Origin: Tulasnella sp. 424
Taxonomy: Eukaryota > Basidiomycota > Agaricomycetes > Cantharellales > Tulasnellaceae
Direction of reading: 5' to 3'
DNA length: 64,000 nucleotides
Assembly: GCA_019633425.1 (NCBI GenBank)
Contig: WSUB01000041.1
Span: 1-64,000, forward strand
Below, in pieces: positions 1-11,227 of the stretch; position 1 is the first letter of the stretch, and the number at the start of each line of letters is the position of its first letter. Made by a program: the position numbers and the translations under genes. The notes below the pieces were generated by a model that saw nothing but the letters and a program-made list of their open reading frames with translations, did no database searches and was not told where the DNA came from.

Positions 1-1136
1 TTAGTAGGTGTTTCGGACTCCTCGTCAGACTCAGGCTGCCAGCAGAGGTCGGATCTTACTCCTTTGGTGCCGGTGCCAACAACACCCGAAAAGGTGTACG
101 CTGTGGTAAGAGGGTCACACAAATGGAGAAGGGTCGAGGAAGTCTTCCCAACGAGTCTAAACACCCAGGCCTGGACACCCGTCTCGTCTTTTGGAGGTTC
201 AATCTGGCTGAGGCCGGTGTTGGTCTGGAAGGAAAATGCAGGGATCGATAACTGTTCCGTCCCAAAATCCCCCTCTACGGTATACTCGCATCCGTCCTTC
301 TCTCTGCGGCTTTGGAATCCTACCGGGAGAGACGTAATATCTGAATGTAGATTAACATCAGTGATTTGATTGTTGGGTTTAAGATATCTCGTCTCACATG
401 CTGTGACCTGAGCCTCAAATTCCGACATGTCCAACGTATATATCTTACGAAGACGTCGAACATTATCCGGATTACGAGTAATTGTCCCACCTGGCAGCGT
501 TGGTGCTTCTGTACCAGTTGACTGGGCGGTGAACGACTGCTTGGTTGGGCTAGATGGAGCCGTTGGGCCGAGGGTAGCCCGAACCCCCGTCGATGGGGGT
601 GCTGTGTTTAGGGCCGATCTCCATGGAATAGGAGGGAGTGAAGCAGACTTGACGTATTCCGGAATCATTTCGTAGGGGTTTTTTACAAACTGGGACTTGG
701 TCATCAAGTGGCGCGCATGACCCTTGAGCTTGATCAAGCGTTGGAATTTCTCCGCTGATAGTGATTCTTTCGTGAGCCAGAATTCATTTTGGCTACTTGA
801 TGCATGGCACAAGAGACAGAGCTCATAATAGGCGGGATCTTGTTCTTCGGGCACTGGTTCCTGAAGCTTCTTCAGAAGCCTTTGGAGGTAGAGAGGGAGT
901 CTTGCTTCATGATCATCCTGTTTGAGAGGAGGCATGGCGTCTGTGGGGAGGATTTGTGGTTCTCTGACATGCCGTCCTGAGTTGAACTTATATCCTTGCC
1001 GGCTGGTTGGTGGGTCAGTAAGTGGCGTCAGGTGTACGAAGTTTGGGAGATACACCGATTTGGGAACGAATGCATACAGGGTGTCCCACGCCGCCTTTGT
1101 CGCACAATGTGCGTTCCCTGCTTTAGACTTTTCCAT
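1..1136 (-). CDS. Unrecognised protein, partial (C-terminus beyond window)
   Basis: An uninterrupted frame of 378 codons begins at the ATG at 1134-1136 and stays open to the left edge, so the C-terminus is missing. The N-terminus reads MEKSKAGNAHCATKAAW. The first half is charged and aromatic-rich. A Pro/Ser/Thr-rich linker follows around residues 175-215, then a more ordered segment ending in an acidic stretch (ESDEESETPT). I see no transmembrane segment, signal peptide or known catalytic motif and do not recognise the family. It could be a lineage-specific host gene or a gag-like protein of a mobile element, since it lies next to gene-poor, repeat-bearing DNA. The absence of stops over 1.1 kb supports real coding; the start is the first in-frame ATG I traced. 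Confidence 0.6.
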   Translation of the reverse strand, partial: MEKSKAGNAHCATKAAWDTLYAFVPKSVYLPNFVHLTPLTDPPTSRQGYKFNSGRHVREPQILPTDAMPPLKQDDHEARLPLYLQRLLKKLQEPVPEEQDPAYYELCLLCHASSSQNEFWLTKESLSAEKFQRLIKLKGHARHLMTKSQFVKNPYEMIPEYVKSASLPPIPWRSALNTAPPSTGVRATLGPTAPSSPTKQSFTAQSTGTEAPTLPGGTITRNPDNVRRLRKIYTLDMSEFEAQVTACETRYLKPNNQITDVNLHSDITSLPVGFQSRREKDGCEYTVEGDFGTEQLSIPAFSFQTNTGLSQIEPPKDETGVQAWVFRLVGKTSSTLLHLCDPLTTAYTFSGVVGTGTKGVRSDLCWQPESDEESETPT

Positions 1137-2661
1137 TAGGGGAAAAAGGTACGAAGATGAGATCAGGAGCTGAAAGGCAAGAATGTGTAAGCCCAGATAG
1201 TGCTGCTAGCGCAGTGGTTCCTGTTTCAATGCGCACCATCTGTGGAAGCAGGCTCGATAACCCGTCGTGCAGGATCCTTAGGTGTCACGGACGGGCAAAC
1301 CCAAACAGAACTATGCGTATACATCTGCACGTTTATGCTAGCCTTCGGTGTTCCGAAGCCATTCACGTGTTACCAGCGGTCCTCTTAATGACCCCATGGT
1401 GCAATTCGGGGCTCATGAGAACCCGCAATACTTCACTGACCCGGGTAGCTCAAGCCAAAGGGAATCATGTTCGGACAAGGAAACCTTCGTGATTCCGTAT
1501 TGACTATACACCGATGCGGTTCTGATTGTGCAGAACTACGAGCCAATACGTTCTTGTTTCGTACACAAAGTGGTCGATGAGAATTAGCGGTTGCCCTCCA
1601 CCGTGACCAGCACGTTACACTTCCCCCTTCCAGTCTCGGAGGACATTCGTTGCTTCTTCCTCAAACAATTGCACGGCCGCTTCAGTATGCTTATCCTCAG
1701 TTCGTTCCGCCCCAGGAGCGAATCTCAGACAGTACATCCCCTCGATGTCGGTCTGGATGATAAAAATATCAGGTCGAGCCGAAGCCCGGCTGTGGAAAGT
1801 TCGGTTTAAGCTATTAAGTTGAGCTAAGGACGGTGGAGGCGAGGAGTCGGATGAAGGGGCGAGGAGTCGGAAAACGACGAGCGCAAAGGACGGTGGCGCA
1901 ACGATCTCGAACTTCTGGGATTCCCGGATACGAGTGGCAAATAGTTCGGCCTGCTTGATTCCCTACCATCCTGAGCTGAGGCTTTAGCTCTTTCCTGACA
2001 AGTAATAAAGGATAAAGTGTGCTTACCTTGCGGATGTGAGCACGGAAGCCTTCGACCCCGTAGCTCCTTAAAACGAACCAAAGTTTCAGAGCCCGGAAAC
2101 GCTTTCCAAGAGCGAGCTGCCAGTTTCGGTAGTCGATGACCGTCCCTTTTAACCACTAGGGTTAACAGTCCATGCGGGGTCAGTATAAAATCATCCCTGT
2201 CGTACCTTCCTCGCTGTGCTTGGTCCGTAGAAACTCTGAGGTCACGTTCAGAGCATCCGTCAAGAGTGTCCTGTCGCAAACCCACATTCCCGAAGATTCG
2301 AAGTTGACGAGCCCCCACTACCCAAAGCAATACATCAAAACGACAAACCCAGAACGTGAAGATGAAAGCCTGCCTTGTGGAAGTTTGTGCAAAACGAATG
2401 GGCGCATCTGCTGATTGCTTCGAGATGGCACATTTCTCTAAACTCGGGGCACGCGAGAGCCACCCCAGCATATGCTGCGTCGATGTGTATCCAAAATTCC
2501 GGGAGTCCTTGACTAGAGAAAAGGAAAATCGGGGACACTTTGAGGAAGATGTGGCCACTCGAAGCGAAGCTAGGGTTTACTCACCTACTTCCTCGATCTC
2601 TGAAATCGCTTGAGTGTCTCTGGTTCACGTCTGACTAACTAGCACCCCTCCCCTCGTTTAG
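1137..2661. other. Gene-poor stretch with short internal duplications
   Basis: No gene could be supported here. A minus-strand open frame at 1824-2558 (244 codons) has no recognisable domain and a composition like read-through of noncoding DNA. Two short motifs are repeated within 60 bases: GGCGAGGAGTCGGA near 1837 and 1859, and AAGGACGGTGG near 1827 and 1885. The right end (about 2625-2661) looks like the tail of an intron, with a branch-like CTAAC and a TTTAG acceptor feeding the next reading frame. Confidence 0.4.
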
Positions 2662-3547
2662 CATCCCTCGACTGGAACGGAAAATTCCCAAGGTCATCTT
2701 CACGTCCGCCGTACCTTTAATCACCGCAACGCCTTCTACCACCGCCAGCGTGGTAGCATTGGCCAGCATTTCCCCTCTCTTCGCGACACAACACGCGGAG
2801 TCGGCCACCACACCCGCAACTGCTTTCTCCGGCCCTTATTTCCCCGACCTGATCACGGCCAGCAGAGAGAAGGCCGAACTCGAGGCCGCCATCGCGCAGC
2901 TTAAACGTCAAGAGGCCCACCAAGCCCGAGTCCTTGACAAGCTCGACGACGTCGTTTCAGCCGGCATCAACAAATTCCTCAGCCAGCGCGACGCGGAAGC
3001 CGAGGCTCGAAGACTGGCAGAAGAACGATTGGTGGCCGAGATTGTTCGTCGTACGAGGGCGGAGGAGTGGTTGCTGCAGGAACAGAACCGGTGCTGGGAC
3101 GCGGAATACGAGGCGGAAAAGGTATTCCGAGACCTGAAGGAGTTGAAGGAGCAGAAGGAAGCGACGGAAAAGAGGATCGACGACCTGACACGTCGTTCCG
3201 ACTTCCTCGCTCCTGGCCTGCTCCAGGGGGCGTTGGAGCGACTCGGCTTCGTCCACGTTTGCGATCCCGATCACTGTCCCGTGCCTGGATATTGCCTCCC
3301 TCTATTCCTGGAGGAGGTGTACGCGCGCACAATGCGTGATTCAGGGCGGGAGGATTCAGTCGTATGGTACAAGCGCCGTGGCCATCGCGCCTCTCTTTTC
3401 GGTTCGGACGACAGCTGTTGGGATGATTTTTATCCCCCGGGGCCCTCCACCCACCGACCCGAGCCTCGCGGTACTGGCGAGAACGGTGACTACGACGATG
3501 AGCTCAACCCGAATATGTCTCCCCGTCGGCCTGAGCCTCGATATTAG
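2662..3547 (+). CDS. Coiled-coil protein, 5' end unresolved (possible decayed gene)
   Basis: A frame of about 295 codons is open from a TTTAG splice-acceptor-like site at 2657-2661 to the stop TAG at 3545-3547. The middle is strongly coiled-coil: runs of Ala/Glu/Arg/Lys from about 2870 to 3200, such as EAEARRLAEERLVAEI. A Cys/His-bearing segment (HVCDPDHCPVPGYC) follows, then an acidic, proline-rich tail. There is no ATG in frame until about two thirds of the way along, so either an upstream exon supplies the start or this is a gene that lost its 5' end. I do not recognise the family. Part of the frame and its 3' flank are repeated, shortened, on the opposite strand at 39235-39645, so this belongs to a dispersed family. 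Confidence 0.45.
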
Positions 3548-3945
3548 GTTCGTGTTCCTTCCCTCCTTTAGAGCGACCGGTCGAATACGTCTTTGTCGCG
3601 ACGGCTGACCGAGCGCTCGTTCCCCCAGGCCCCTTTCCAGACTCGCTCAAGGTCTTCAAGCTCCTTCCTCCTCTTCTCTTTGCCTTCTTCCTCTTTTCGT
3701 TGCCTTCTTCCTCTTTCTTTGCCCTCTTCCCTTTCTCGTAGACTGTATTGGACTCTTTTCCCCCCAGTAACTCGGCTTTGATTTGGCTCCAACATCCCAA
3801 GCTTCACGGACTTGCTTTCTCGTCTCGTTTTTCTCTTCTCAGTTCCCATGTAACGTTTCCTTTCCTGTTTCTGTCTTCTGCGCCTCCTTGTATCCCGTCG
3901 AATCTCGGTTTCTCATTGATATTTATTCGCGATCCGGCACTCAGC
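2885..3945 (+). repeat. Dispersed repeat, long copy
   Basis: Two blocks match the reverse complement of 39235-39645. The first is about 2885-2955, inside the coiled-coil frame, around CCTTGACAAGCTCGACGAC. The second is about 3586-3945, the end of the frame region and its 3' flank, including GTCGCGACGGCTGACC versus GTCGCGACGACTGACC and a shared TTTCTCATTGA tract. The intervening 630 bases are absent from the other copy. Boundaries were judged by eye. Conservation of the untranslated flank shows this is a DNA-level duplication and not only a shared protein domain. Confidence 0.7.
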
Positions 3946-4872
3946 AAATCTTGAGACTCACGACCCACAAACCCCTGCACGCGAAGATGCTCCCAACGTG
4001 ACACGCGATCCAATGATCTCTCAACGAAGCAGGGATCGCTATGCGCAGCTCGAGGTTCTTTGTTTCAGGTATTCGGAATGTGGGCCAAAACGAGCGACGT
4101 TGTTTCCATGAATTTGCGGCGCCAGCAAGCTACCGTAAACCGTGACAACTCGCTGGGCGTTCTGATTGGAGAAAGAGCACCCTTGCTCTGCACTGCTCTT
4201 CTTCCTTCCCCCCAAATTAGTCTCCCGGGCGCTGTACCTTACGTTTCGGCGGGGAACTTCGTACCGTACAAGACGGTGCAATCAGTAGAGAGGATCGATT
4301 TGATACCAGCAAACGAGCTGATCATAAGATGAAACGCGAACGGGGGAAAGTGAGTTCACAACCGGCACATAATCTACCTAAGAGGAATAGTAAATTGGGG
4401 ATCGCTTGACGGCTTCGTTCGTTGCCCTCCCGCCCTTTCCCCCTTCATTTTATTTGTGGACAAGGGAACGTCCCTTGCATAAGCTTTATACAAGCGTTCC
4501 ACCACATCCATCTTTCACTACGGATCGTCTTAGACTCTGTAAGACCTGCTACCGTTGGGGTGCCGGGGTACAAACCGCTGCTGTCGGATGCTCCTGAGCA
4601 TAGATCAATACAGGACCACGATATCCCAACAGGTGCAATTCAATCTGCCTGCAGGCTGTTCAAGAAACTGCTTGGTATATAACTTAGCTATGTGTGACAG
4701 AAGAGGAAAACATACGAAAAGGAAGGTATGGCGTGCTGCTGAGATAACACGTTGGAGTATTTAAGTGTAGAAGCAACCAAAGAAAACAACAGATTCAAGG
4801 AAGCGTGAAAGTGAAAGAAGAAAGAAAGCAAGTGAAGAAAAGGGAATATGCGGCAAAGGATATATATGTTTG
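3548..4872. other. Intergenic stretch, no supported gene
   Basis: The first 400 bases are the pyrimidine-rich 3' flank of the dispersed repeat. The remainder (about 3950-4872) shows only short open frames with no recognisable protein and no tRNA-like structure that I can see. The right end is the 3' flank of the convergent BEM3 gene. Confidence 0.5.
3680..3735 (+). repeat. Minisatellite, three 18-19-base pyrimidine-rich units
   Basis: Three adjacent imperfect units built on TTGCCTTCTTCCTCTTT occur just downstream of the coiled-coil frame. The related truncated copy near 39460 carries a single unit, so the array either expanded here or contracted there. Confidence 0.7.
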
Positions 4873-7800
4873 TCAGCGTGCGGTGTTTACAGGGACGGTC
4901 ATGGGGGATTGAGGCGATTGCCCATCGCGCGCAGCACGGGGCCGGGGTGAGGCTGGCAAGCCTGACGTTCGACGACCGTTAGAGGCGGCTACGATTGAGA
5001 CCGTCAATCCTCGCTGAGCAGCAACGCTGGCCGAGTGAGGCTGGCGAGCGGCCTCGGTCTCTGAATTTGATCGGTCGCGGCCGTAAGTGTTTGGACCAGG
5101 CGTTTCCGGAGGTGAGGTGGCCTCTTGCGTGTCATTCTCCGTCTCGGTGTCACTAGCCTCGGCAATGTCGTCGTCGATCTCGTCCGATTCTTCGTCAGTT
5201 GCTACAGGAGATCGGGTCAGAGGAAGGTTTACGACACGATCGTGGAGATAGCCACACCTTTGAGCGTGATTCCAGAGAAGCCGAGCAATTTATCCGCTGC
5301 CCCGTCAGCGTAGCTTCTGCTGTTGCGGTTGCTAATGACGCCTTCCGCAGAGGCATCAGGCTCTGTTGAGCGAAGGGTGTCTGTACCAGTTTCATTGACG
5401 TTGAAAACCCTTTCGAACTCCCCCATCATCAAGCTAAAGACTCCAGCAGGAATTCCCAACGTTGGGCTGAACACGATGCCGACGTTTCGCATCGTCATCT
5501 TGTTGATATGTGCGTTTTGAATGATCAAGATGAGGTGTGCGGTGAGAGCGCGCAGAAGGCAGTAATTCGGAATAGGCAGCTGAGATATGAGGCTCGCGAG
5601 CTCGTCGACGCGTTCATCGTGGTTAGCCAGGTCTGGACGACGGTAAGATATGAGCGCGGATTCTCCTTAGAATACGGGTAAAATACTTCATACCGATAAC
5701 CCCCAAGAATCTAATGTGCAATTCTCGAGTGAGGACGCTTGTGGGTAGGTCGCGAAGGAACGTTTTCAGAAGACCAGAGACTGCATGCAGATCCCAAAAT
5801 TCATCGTTCTTCAGCAGATCGACGTCGCCCTCTATGATTCAGGGCATTGGTTTAGTGATAGAAATTAGGATATTCCGCGATGTCTACGTACCCATATTGA
5901 ATCGTTCTTTCAGGCTCTTGATGACGTTGGAACTTCCACTTAACCGGTAGATGCCTTCCTCTTGTTCGGCATTTTTGGCCTGTAAGTATTCGATGCAACG
6001 GAAGACGATTGCAGGGAGGTCGGCAATTTGAGCCACAGAAAGGGAGACTTCGAGTGGTACGCCAAAGACTGCTCGAGGCAGAAGACCACCCGCAGGACCT
6101 GCTGCTAATAACCCCGTTGAATCAGGATGCTTGCATCGTGGGGGAAGGCGACCAAGCGCTTACCTGTTTTGCCGAAACCCCAAAATCCTCTGCTTTTTGC
6201 CTTGCGCTCCCGGTCACTATTATGACCCTCACCGCCGAATTTGGCGCCAGCAGGGATTGGTGCACCGGCTATAGGGCCCGAAATCTTCTGCTTCATATCC
6301 TTCTCCGGAGATGCTGCGCGGGGATCAGGTGGTGTGCCTGCAAGGACTCGAGCTGGATGGAAAGACGTTCTAGAGCGCGCCGCGGATTGCCCAGCGGTCG
6401 GAGCGGTTACATTGATTGGCGGTGAAGCTCTGTGATCTGGAGGCCCACCGCTCCCAGACCCGCCGGTTCCATCAGAGTAGTGTCCGAGCTCGGAATTGGC
6501 CCTTGGCGGAGGGTTGTTGACCTGCCCGCCGGATTGGTCAAGGTTGTTAGGCAGGGAAGTTGATACGGAAACGTCTGGACTGGCGCCATTTCTTTCCAGT
6601 AGCCGTCGTGCCAGCTGGCCGTCTGTTGGTGGTGCAATTCCCGACGAGCTGCTGATAGATGCAGATTCGGAGAATGATTCCAGGGATGGCTTGGGAGCTT
6701 CATCCCTCCGGGCCAAACCCCAGCGTTGTTGTGGGTCGGTTGACGTTCGCGCGTGCTCACGACCTGGGTAAGATCCCGAAGTCATCCCTTCAGAGGTCGA
6801 ATTTCGTGAAGCCGGATCGTCATCCTGCGAACCACCAATTCTGCCCCCGGTTTGTCCTGCCACGACGTATTTCACGAGAAGCTCAACCCAGGTATCTCGC
6901 TCTTCGTCGCTCTCCGCGCAGAGAACGTGGCGGACTGACGTGCCAGCAGGGCCCTTCTTGGCCTCGATAATGAGGAACGCGTGACGGTACGAGTTCTCAT
7001 CATCAGAGTCGCGACTGTTGGTGTTTCTTTGCTGTCGGCCAATCTGAGCTCCCGTAATCTGGATGGAACCAAGATGTTGGCCCCCGCGCTGGACATGGGT
7101 TCAAAATCAAAGTAAGCAATCGACAATGGGGCCCAAAAGGAAGGTGATCACATACACTTTCATAATACTCTAGGATGGGGCTTTGAAGCACGAAATAGCG
7201 TTTCTTCCAGCTGTTCAGGCACATCATCAGCTAACCAGTCACAAAGGCCGGAACAGTTGCCTTACCCTCCAAAGTTCTTGCCTCGCTTTGTCAAATATCC
7301 TTCTTTGTGATCGGGATTCATGACGGCGGCACCCTTGATCACGTCCGTGCTGAGGAACATGCAGATTTCCATCTTGTCCTTGAGCGGAATGGCAACTAGA
7401 GACTGCATGTAAGTCTCCAAAATAGTCTAAGGAAAGGAGAATCAAGTTAAGCGCAGCCACCGAGTTTAGATCAGAACGACAGGATTTACTTTTCGGGCGT
7501 CGGCTTTAGCAGGGGCATGGTCTTTGAAAAGTTTTGGATCAGGCAAAGGAGCCAGCTTTTTGCTGTATCCTTTCCCAAGCTTCGGCCTTATCTTGTTGTC
7601 CAAAGCCAGGATTTCGGAATAAAGCTTCTCGACGAGCCAACTGTCGGGAGGTCCTTCGCGTCGACGGAGGGGGTTGGTGGAAAGTTCCCCCTCTCCTGCG
7701 GGATGGACCATAAAGAGGAAGCTGAGAACCTCTTTCCCTCGGTCATTGGCTTTGATATTGGATCCTTGAATTCGAACGACAGTGTAAGGCAGATCGTTTA

Positions 7801-9647
7801 CGGTCAGTCGAGTCGATTTAAACTGGGGTCCCTTAGGCCCTTGAGGGGAGCTAGTCGAAGAAGGCAGGGAGGTGTGGGATCCTGGGGTTTGCCCCGGTAG
7901 TGTAACTTGAGGTTGGGCGAGAGAGGGAGACGGCTGGGTAAGGCCGGGAGGCTGCATACGCGTAGATGCCGTTGCGTATGAAGGGGTATTTGTCGACATT
8001 GAAGCGGCAGTAGTGGAAGGCGAGTCCGGAATATCAGAATCAGCATCGGAGGTTTGGCGAGCCGGGCGTGGGCGTTGCGAAGAGACCGAGGTGGCGGAAC
8101 TTTGAGATGGAATTGAGCGATCTGAGGGTTCTCTTGACATTGGAGGAGGTTTTTGGAGTTGTTCCGAAGGAGAAGGAGCAGAGCTCTGAGAGGATGAGGG
8201 AAGGAGCGGCGGGGGCGAGGGTGTGGTTCCCCGTGCTGGAGCTGCCATTGGGGTTGCTGCTGTCTGAGCCTCGTAATCATCATCCTCTCGGCCGTCTTCT
8301 GCATCCTGGTAGAGCTCTTGTGCATCGTCAAAGGGACTTTCGTCTACGGTGTTTCGCCTTGAGGAAACTGATATAATGGACTCGTCGTACATGTCATCGA
8401 CCTGAGGGGAGGACACGCGGTCTGTGTCGTCGTCGTCACTCTGATCGCGGTCATGAGTTAACATCCCTTCTTCAGCTTGGGATTCAACCTGTCGTGTCTC
8501 GGGCGTTGGGGGTGTGAGGCTGCGAGAGGGACGGTTGCCCATGGATTCGTGCGAACGCGATGTTGGTGGTTCAGCTTGTTGGGAGAGTTGGGATGGAGCA
8601 TACACAGCGCCACGAGGGGAAGGTGCCGGCGAGTCCACCATGCTCTGAATATATCTCGATGCTTCGTCCGGAAGGGATATACGGCTCTCACGGGCCGAAG
8701 CTCGTGGTCGAGGCTGAAATGGCGAAGCATCTGGGGTTAGAGAGTTGGTGGAGGTGCTGGTGGAAGGTGTCTCGACAGGATTGGGGGCCAATGGTGGCAA
8801 GAGAGTGGAAGATGGGGATGTGCCGGACAGTGGAGGCGACGACAAGCTGACCTGGGGAATGGGGAGGGATGTATCCAAGGAGGGCCTATCATCGGAGCGA
8901 CGAGAGGAGTCGCGGGACGCGCTTGAGAGCTCCGAGCTTGTCTTTCCATTGATTTCCTGAGGGGACGCCCTTTGGGATTCCGAGATCCGAGTCCGCGGGG
9001 AGGAAGATCTTTGGTCTAGAATGAAAGACAGTAATAGAATAAGATAAAAATAAAAATAAAACCATAACTGTGAGTGCCAAGATCTCGCATTCACTGGGCA
9101 GAAAAGGACGCACCCGAGGAATGATCAGACTGGTGGCGAGATGGATGAGGCCTGGCTGAAGTCGCTTCGATTGTCGCGTCGTCCATGCTTGCTGACTTGG
9201 AAGCCGGCGGGACGGAGGGGGTGGAACGTATCTTTGTGCCCGACGAGGACGCGCTACGCGAACCCGGCTCAAGACTGCCGTTGATGGCTTCTGCTGCTCT
9301 AGCTCCCTGACGAGATGAAGGTGATGATGACCCTCCATGGTCTGCTTTGTTTGAGCGTTCGTACTCCTTCATGACGAGCCTCTGCTTCTCGAACAACTTC
9401 CAGAGTTGGGCGTTTTGTTGAGAAAGCATGTTTCTCTCGTTGACGACGTTTGTGAGGGCGAGATTGACATTGCCGTTTGCATGAGCGAGGGCAGCTTCGA
9501 CTGTGAGAGTTGAAGCCTTTGACGATGAAGAAGAGGAGGAAGGGGGTTGTTGGGGGTTGGTAGCAGTGGTATTGGACGTGTTTCTGACTGATTGTGAAGA
9601 GTGAGATGTCTTTAGTGAGTGGGATGGCTGGGAGAGGGCCGACATGG
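4873..9647 (-). CDS. BEM3: Bem3-type Rho GTPase-activating protein (PX-PH-RhoGAP)
   Basis: The gene likely accelerates GTP hydrolysis by Cdc42 at sites of polarised growth. The chosen start is the ATG at 9645-9647 (MSALSQPS); another in-frame ATG lies at 9726. In order I read a Ser-rich N-terminus with a short coiled coil (NERNMLSQQNAQLWKLFEKQ), a long Ser/Pro-rich disordered region, and a PX domain at about residues 575-690 (from LTVNDLPYTVVRIQG, around 7840-7480). A PH domain follows (GWKKRYFVLQSPILEYYES, about 7300-6870), then a second disordered linker. The RhoGAP domain is encoded at about 6080-5420, with the arginine finger in GIYRLSGSS and the helix NKMTMRNVGIVFSPTLG. The PX-PH-RhoGAP order is that of yeast Bem3. 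The last intron (about 5214-5269) uses an atypical GTGTGG donor; beyond it an acidic Ser/Pro tail ends at the TGA at 4873-4875. It diverges from SHR3. Confidence 0.9.
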
Positions 9648-10153
9648 TGGGTGGAAAGGGAGAGGAGAGAGAAGGGAAGAAAGTCCAAAGGGGAGTGGAA
9701 GGTATTGCGAAGCGTGATGGATGCAACGGGCAACTAGAGAGACTTCGTTTCGCCGTTGAGAATCCCCTACTCCTGTTATCTCATCAACGCCGCTCAAGGG
9801 TCGTGTGTGCTCGTTCAGCGTCGTTCCAAAAGCCGTGACTGAAGGGACGGGGGGTGGGAGGTGGGTGGATGGTTGAAAAGTGGACTGAGAGGTCGGACGC
9901 CGCGACTTCGCGGGATACGTCGACACCGGGCATCGGCTTGGGAATGCCACCCGATCCCGGCGGACCTTGGACCATTAGACTTCCAGCGACGACTCGTTTT
10001 TTACTACTCTTCGATTTTCTCCGACACTCCCAACCAGGGACGCGAACCCACGACGCCCATCAAGACCGGGGGGGAACACCACCGCAGAGATAGACAAATG
10101 TTGGGTTCTCCAAGGGTATTCTCCAATCTTGCAGCCACCAACATCCACCTGAA
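9648..10153. promoter_or_regulatory. Divergent promoter region between BEM3 and SHR3
   Basis: About 500 bases separate the two divergently oriented start codons. The stretch contains no convincing gene. It must carry both 5' untranslated regions and promoters. I see no clear TATA box. Confidence 0.5.
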
Positions 10154-10939
10154 ATGGCTTACAGCCATGCATTCGTCCTTGCAACGACCTCTTTCTTCTT
10201 GGGTGAGCATTGACCTTGGAGATCCACACTGGAACTTGCCATTGCTCAAACAACGTTGCAGGTGTCTTGTTCATAGCTTTCAACGTCGACTATCGTCTCT
10301 TGTATCTCCCTTCAACGCCGGATGCAGCGCAGGCGTGCATTCAATTCTATACCACTTTCCACAATGCTCCATTCGCGGTAAAGGTGCGATACATTCTACA
10401 GTGCAGCTTATTGGCATTTGCTCATGACTGGTTATTAGACGCTCCTCCACAGTCTCGTCGGAGTCGACATTCTCGCTCTAGTAACCAAGCTCGCCGTCTG
10501 GGATGAGAGCGCAATGTTCTTTGACGGATCAAGCTTGGGTGAGCGGCTCCCACTCATCTTCTGCCTTTCTTGTTATTAACCCTTGCTCCGGGATAGTCGC
10601 ATTCATGGCTGCCGTTATTCTCTACCTATCTGTCGTTGTTCCCGGCGTCAAGACCATCGCAAACCCACAGAAAATCGAAACAGAGGCGGAAAGGATTGAA
10701 TCGCTACGTGTCATCGGGGCTGCCAACACCATGATGATTGTGTGCCTTGCCGCGGTGTTGCTCATGCAGGTAAGACAATTGGCCCATGTGGAACACCCCC
10801 CTTGCGAAGCGAATTCGTCTGACATAATATTTTTCTCGAGGCTGGACAAGAGTACGCACGACGCTACGAGCAGCGAGAGCTTGCCAAGCTTCAAGCTGCA
10901 GAGGCACAAAAGGGGGCATCTGAGAAGAAGGAGCAGTAG
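10154..10939 (+). CDS. SHR3: Shr3-type ER chaperone for amino acid permeases
   Basis: Shr3 is a small ER membrane protein that helps amino acid permeases fold and enter COPII vesicles. The spliced protein starts MAYSHAFVLATTSFFLG at the ATG at 10154-10156. It continues through family-typical segments: YYTTWYNAPKA-like FYTTFHNAPFAVK, LLHSLVGVDIL and WDESAMFFDGSSL. The last membrane segment follows (AAVILYLSVVVPGVKTI), then ERIESLRVIGAANTMMIVC, and a Lys/Glu-rich cytosolic tail ending at the TAG at 10937-10939. Introns lie at 10203-10261, about 10387-10443, about 10540-10592 and about 10770-10842, all GT..AG. The phases restore an uninterrupted hydrophobic protein of about 180 residues, a normal length for the family. 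The donor of the second intron is ambiguous between two in-frame GT sites; I chose the one retaining AVK before LLH, as in yeast. Confidence 0.9.
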
Positions 10940-11227
10940 ATTTCACTTGTTGTACTGTCACCGGGATTTTCTACTATGCATTTACGATTTGATACGCCCC
11001 ATGTGTTTGATTACCGAAGTCTTGTGTCTCATCCCCTTGGAAGATCGCCGCGGATGGAAGGACCGGGGGGCGGGATGACGGGGGTGGCTGACGGAAGCCC
11101 GGCACGTGAATCCCAACGGCAATCCAAACAACCGAGAGTCTACCACCGCCTCTGCAACGACGACCAGCTTTCCACACCTCCTTTCGTTTCGGTTTCAATC
11201 TTTGACCAGCACACTCAGACGCACAGA

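Noticed and set aside
1824..2558. Minus-strand 244-codon frame
   Set aside because: No recognisable domain, unbalanced composition and several equal-length frames on the other strand; not enough to call a gene.
2750..2752. GTG as a start codon of the coiled-coil frame
   Set aside because: Nuclear genes of fungi do not normally initiate at GTG; the frame is open upstream to a splice-acceptor-like site, so the start must lie elsewhere.
10028..10050. tRNA-like GGGTTCGCGTCCC on the minus strand
   Set aside because: Only the T-loop-like piece is present. No acceptor, D or anticodon stem can be paired around it.
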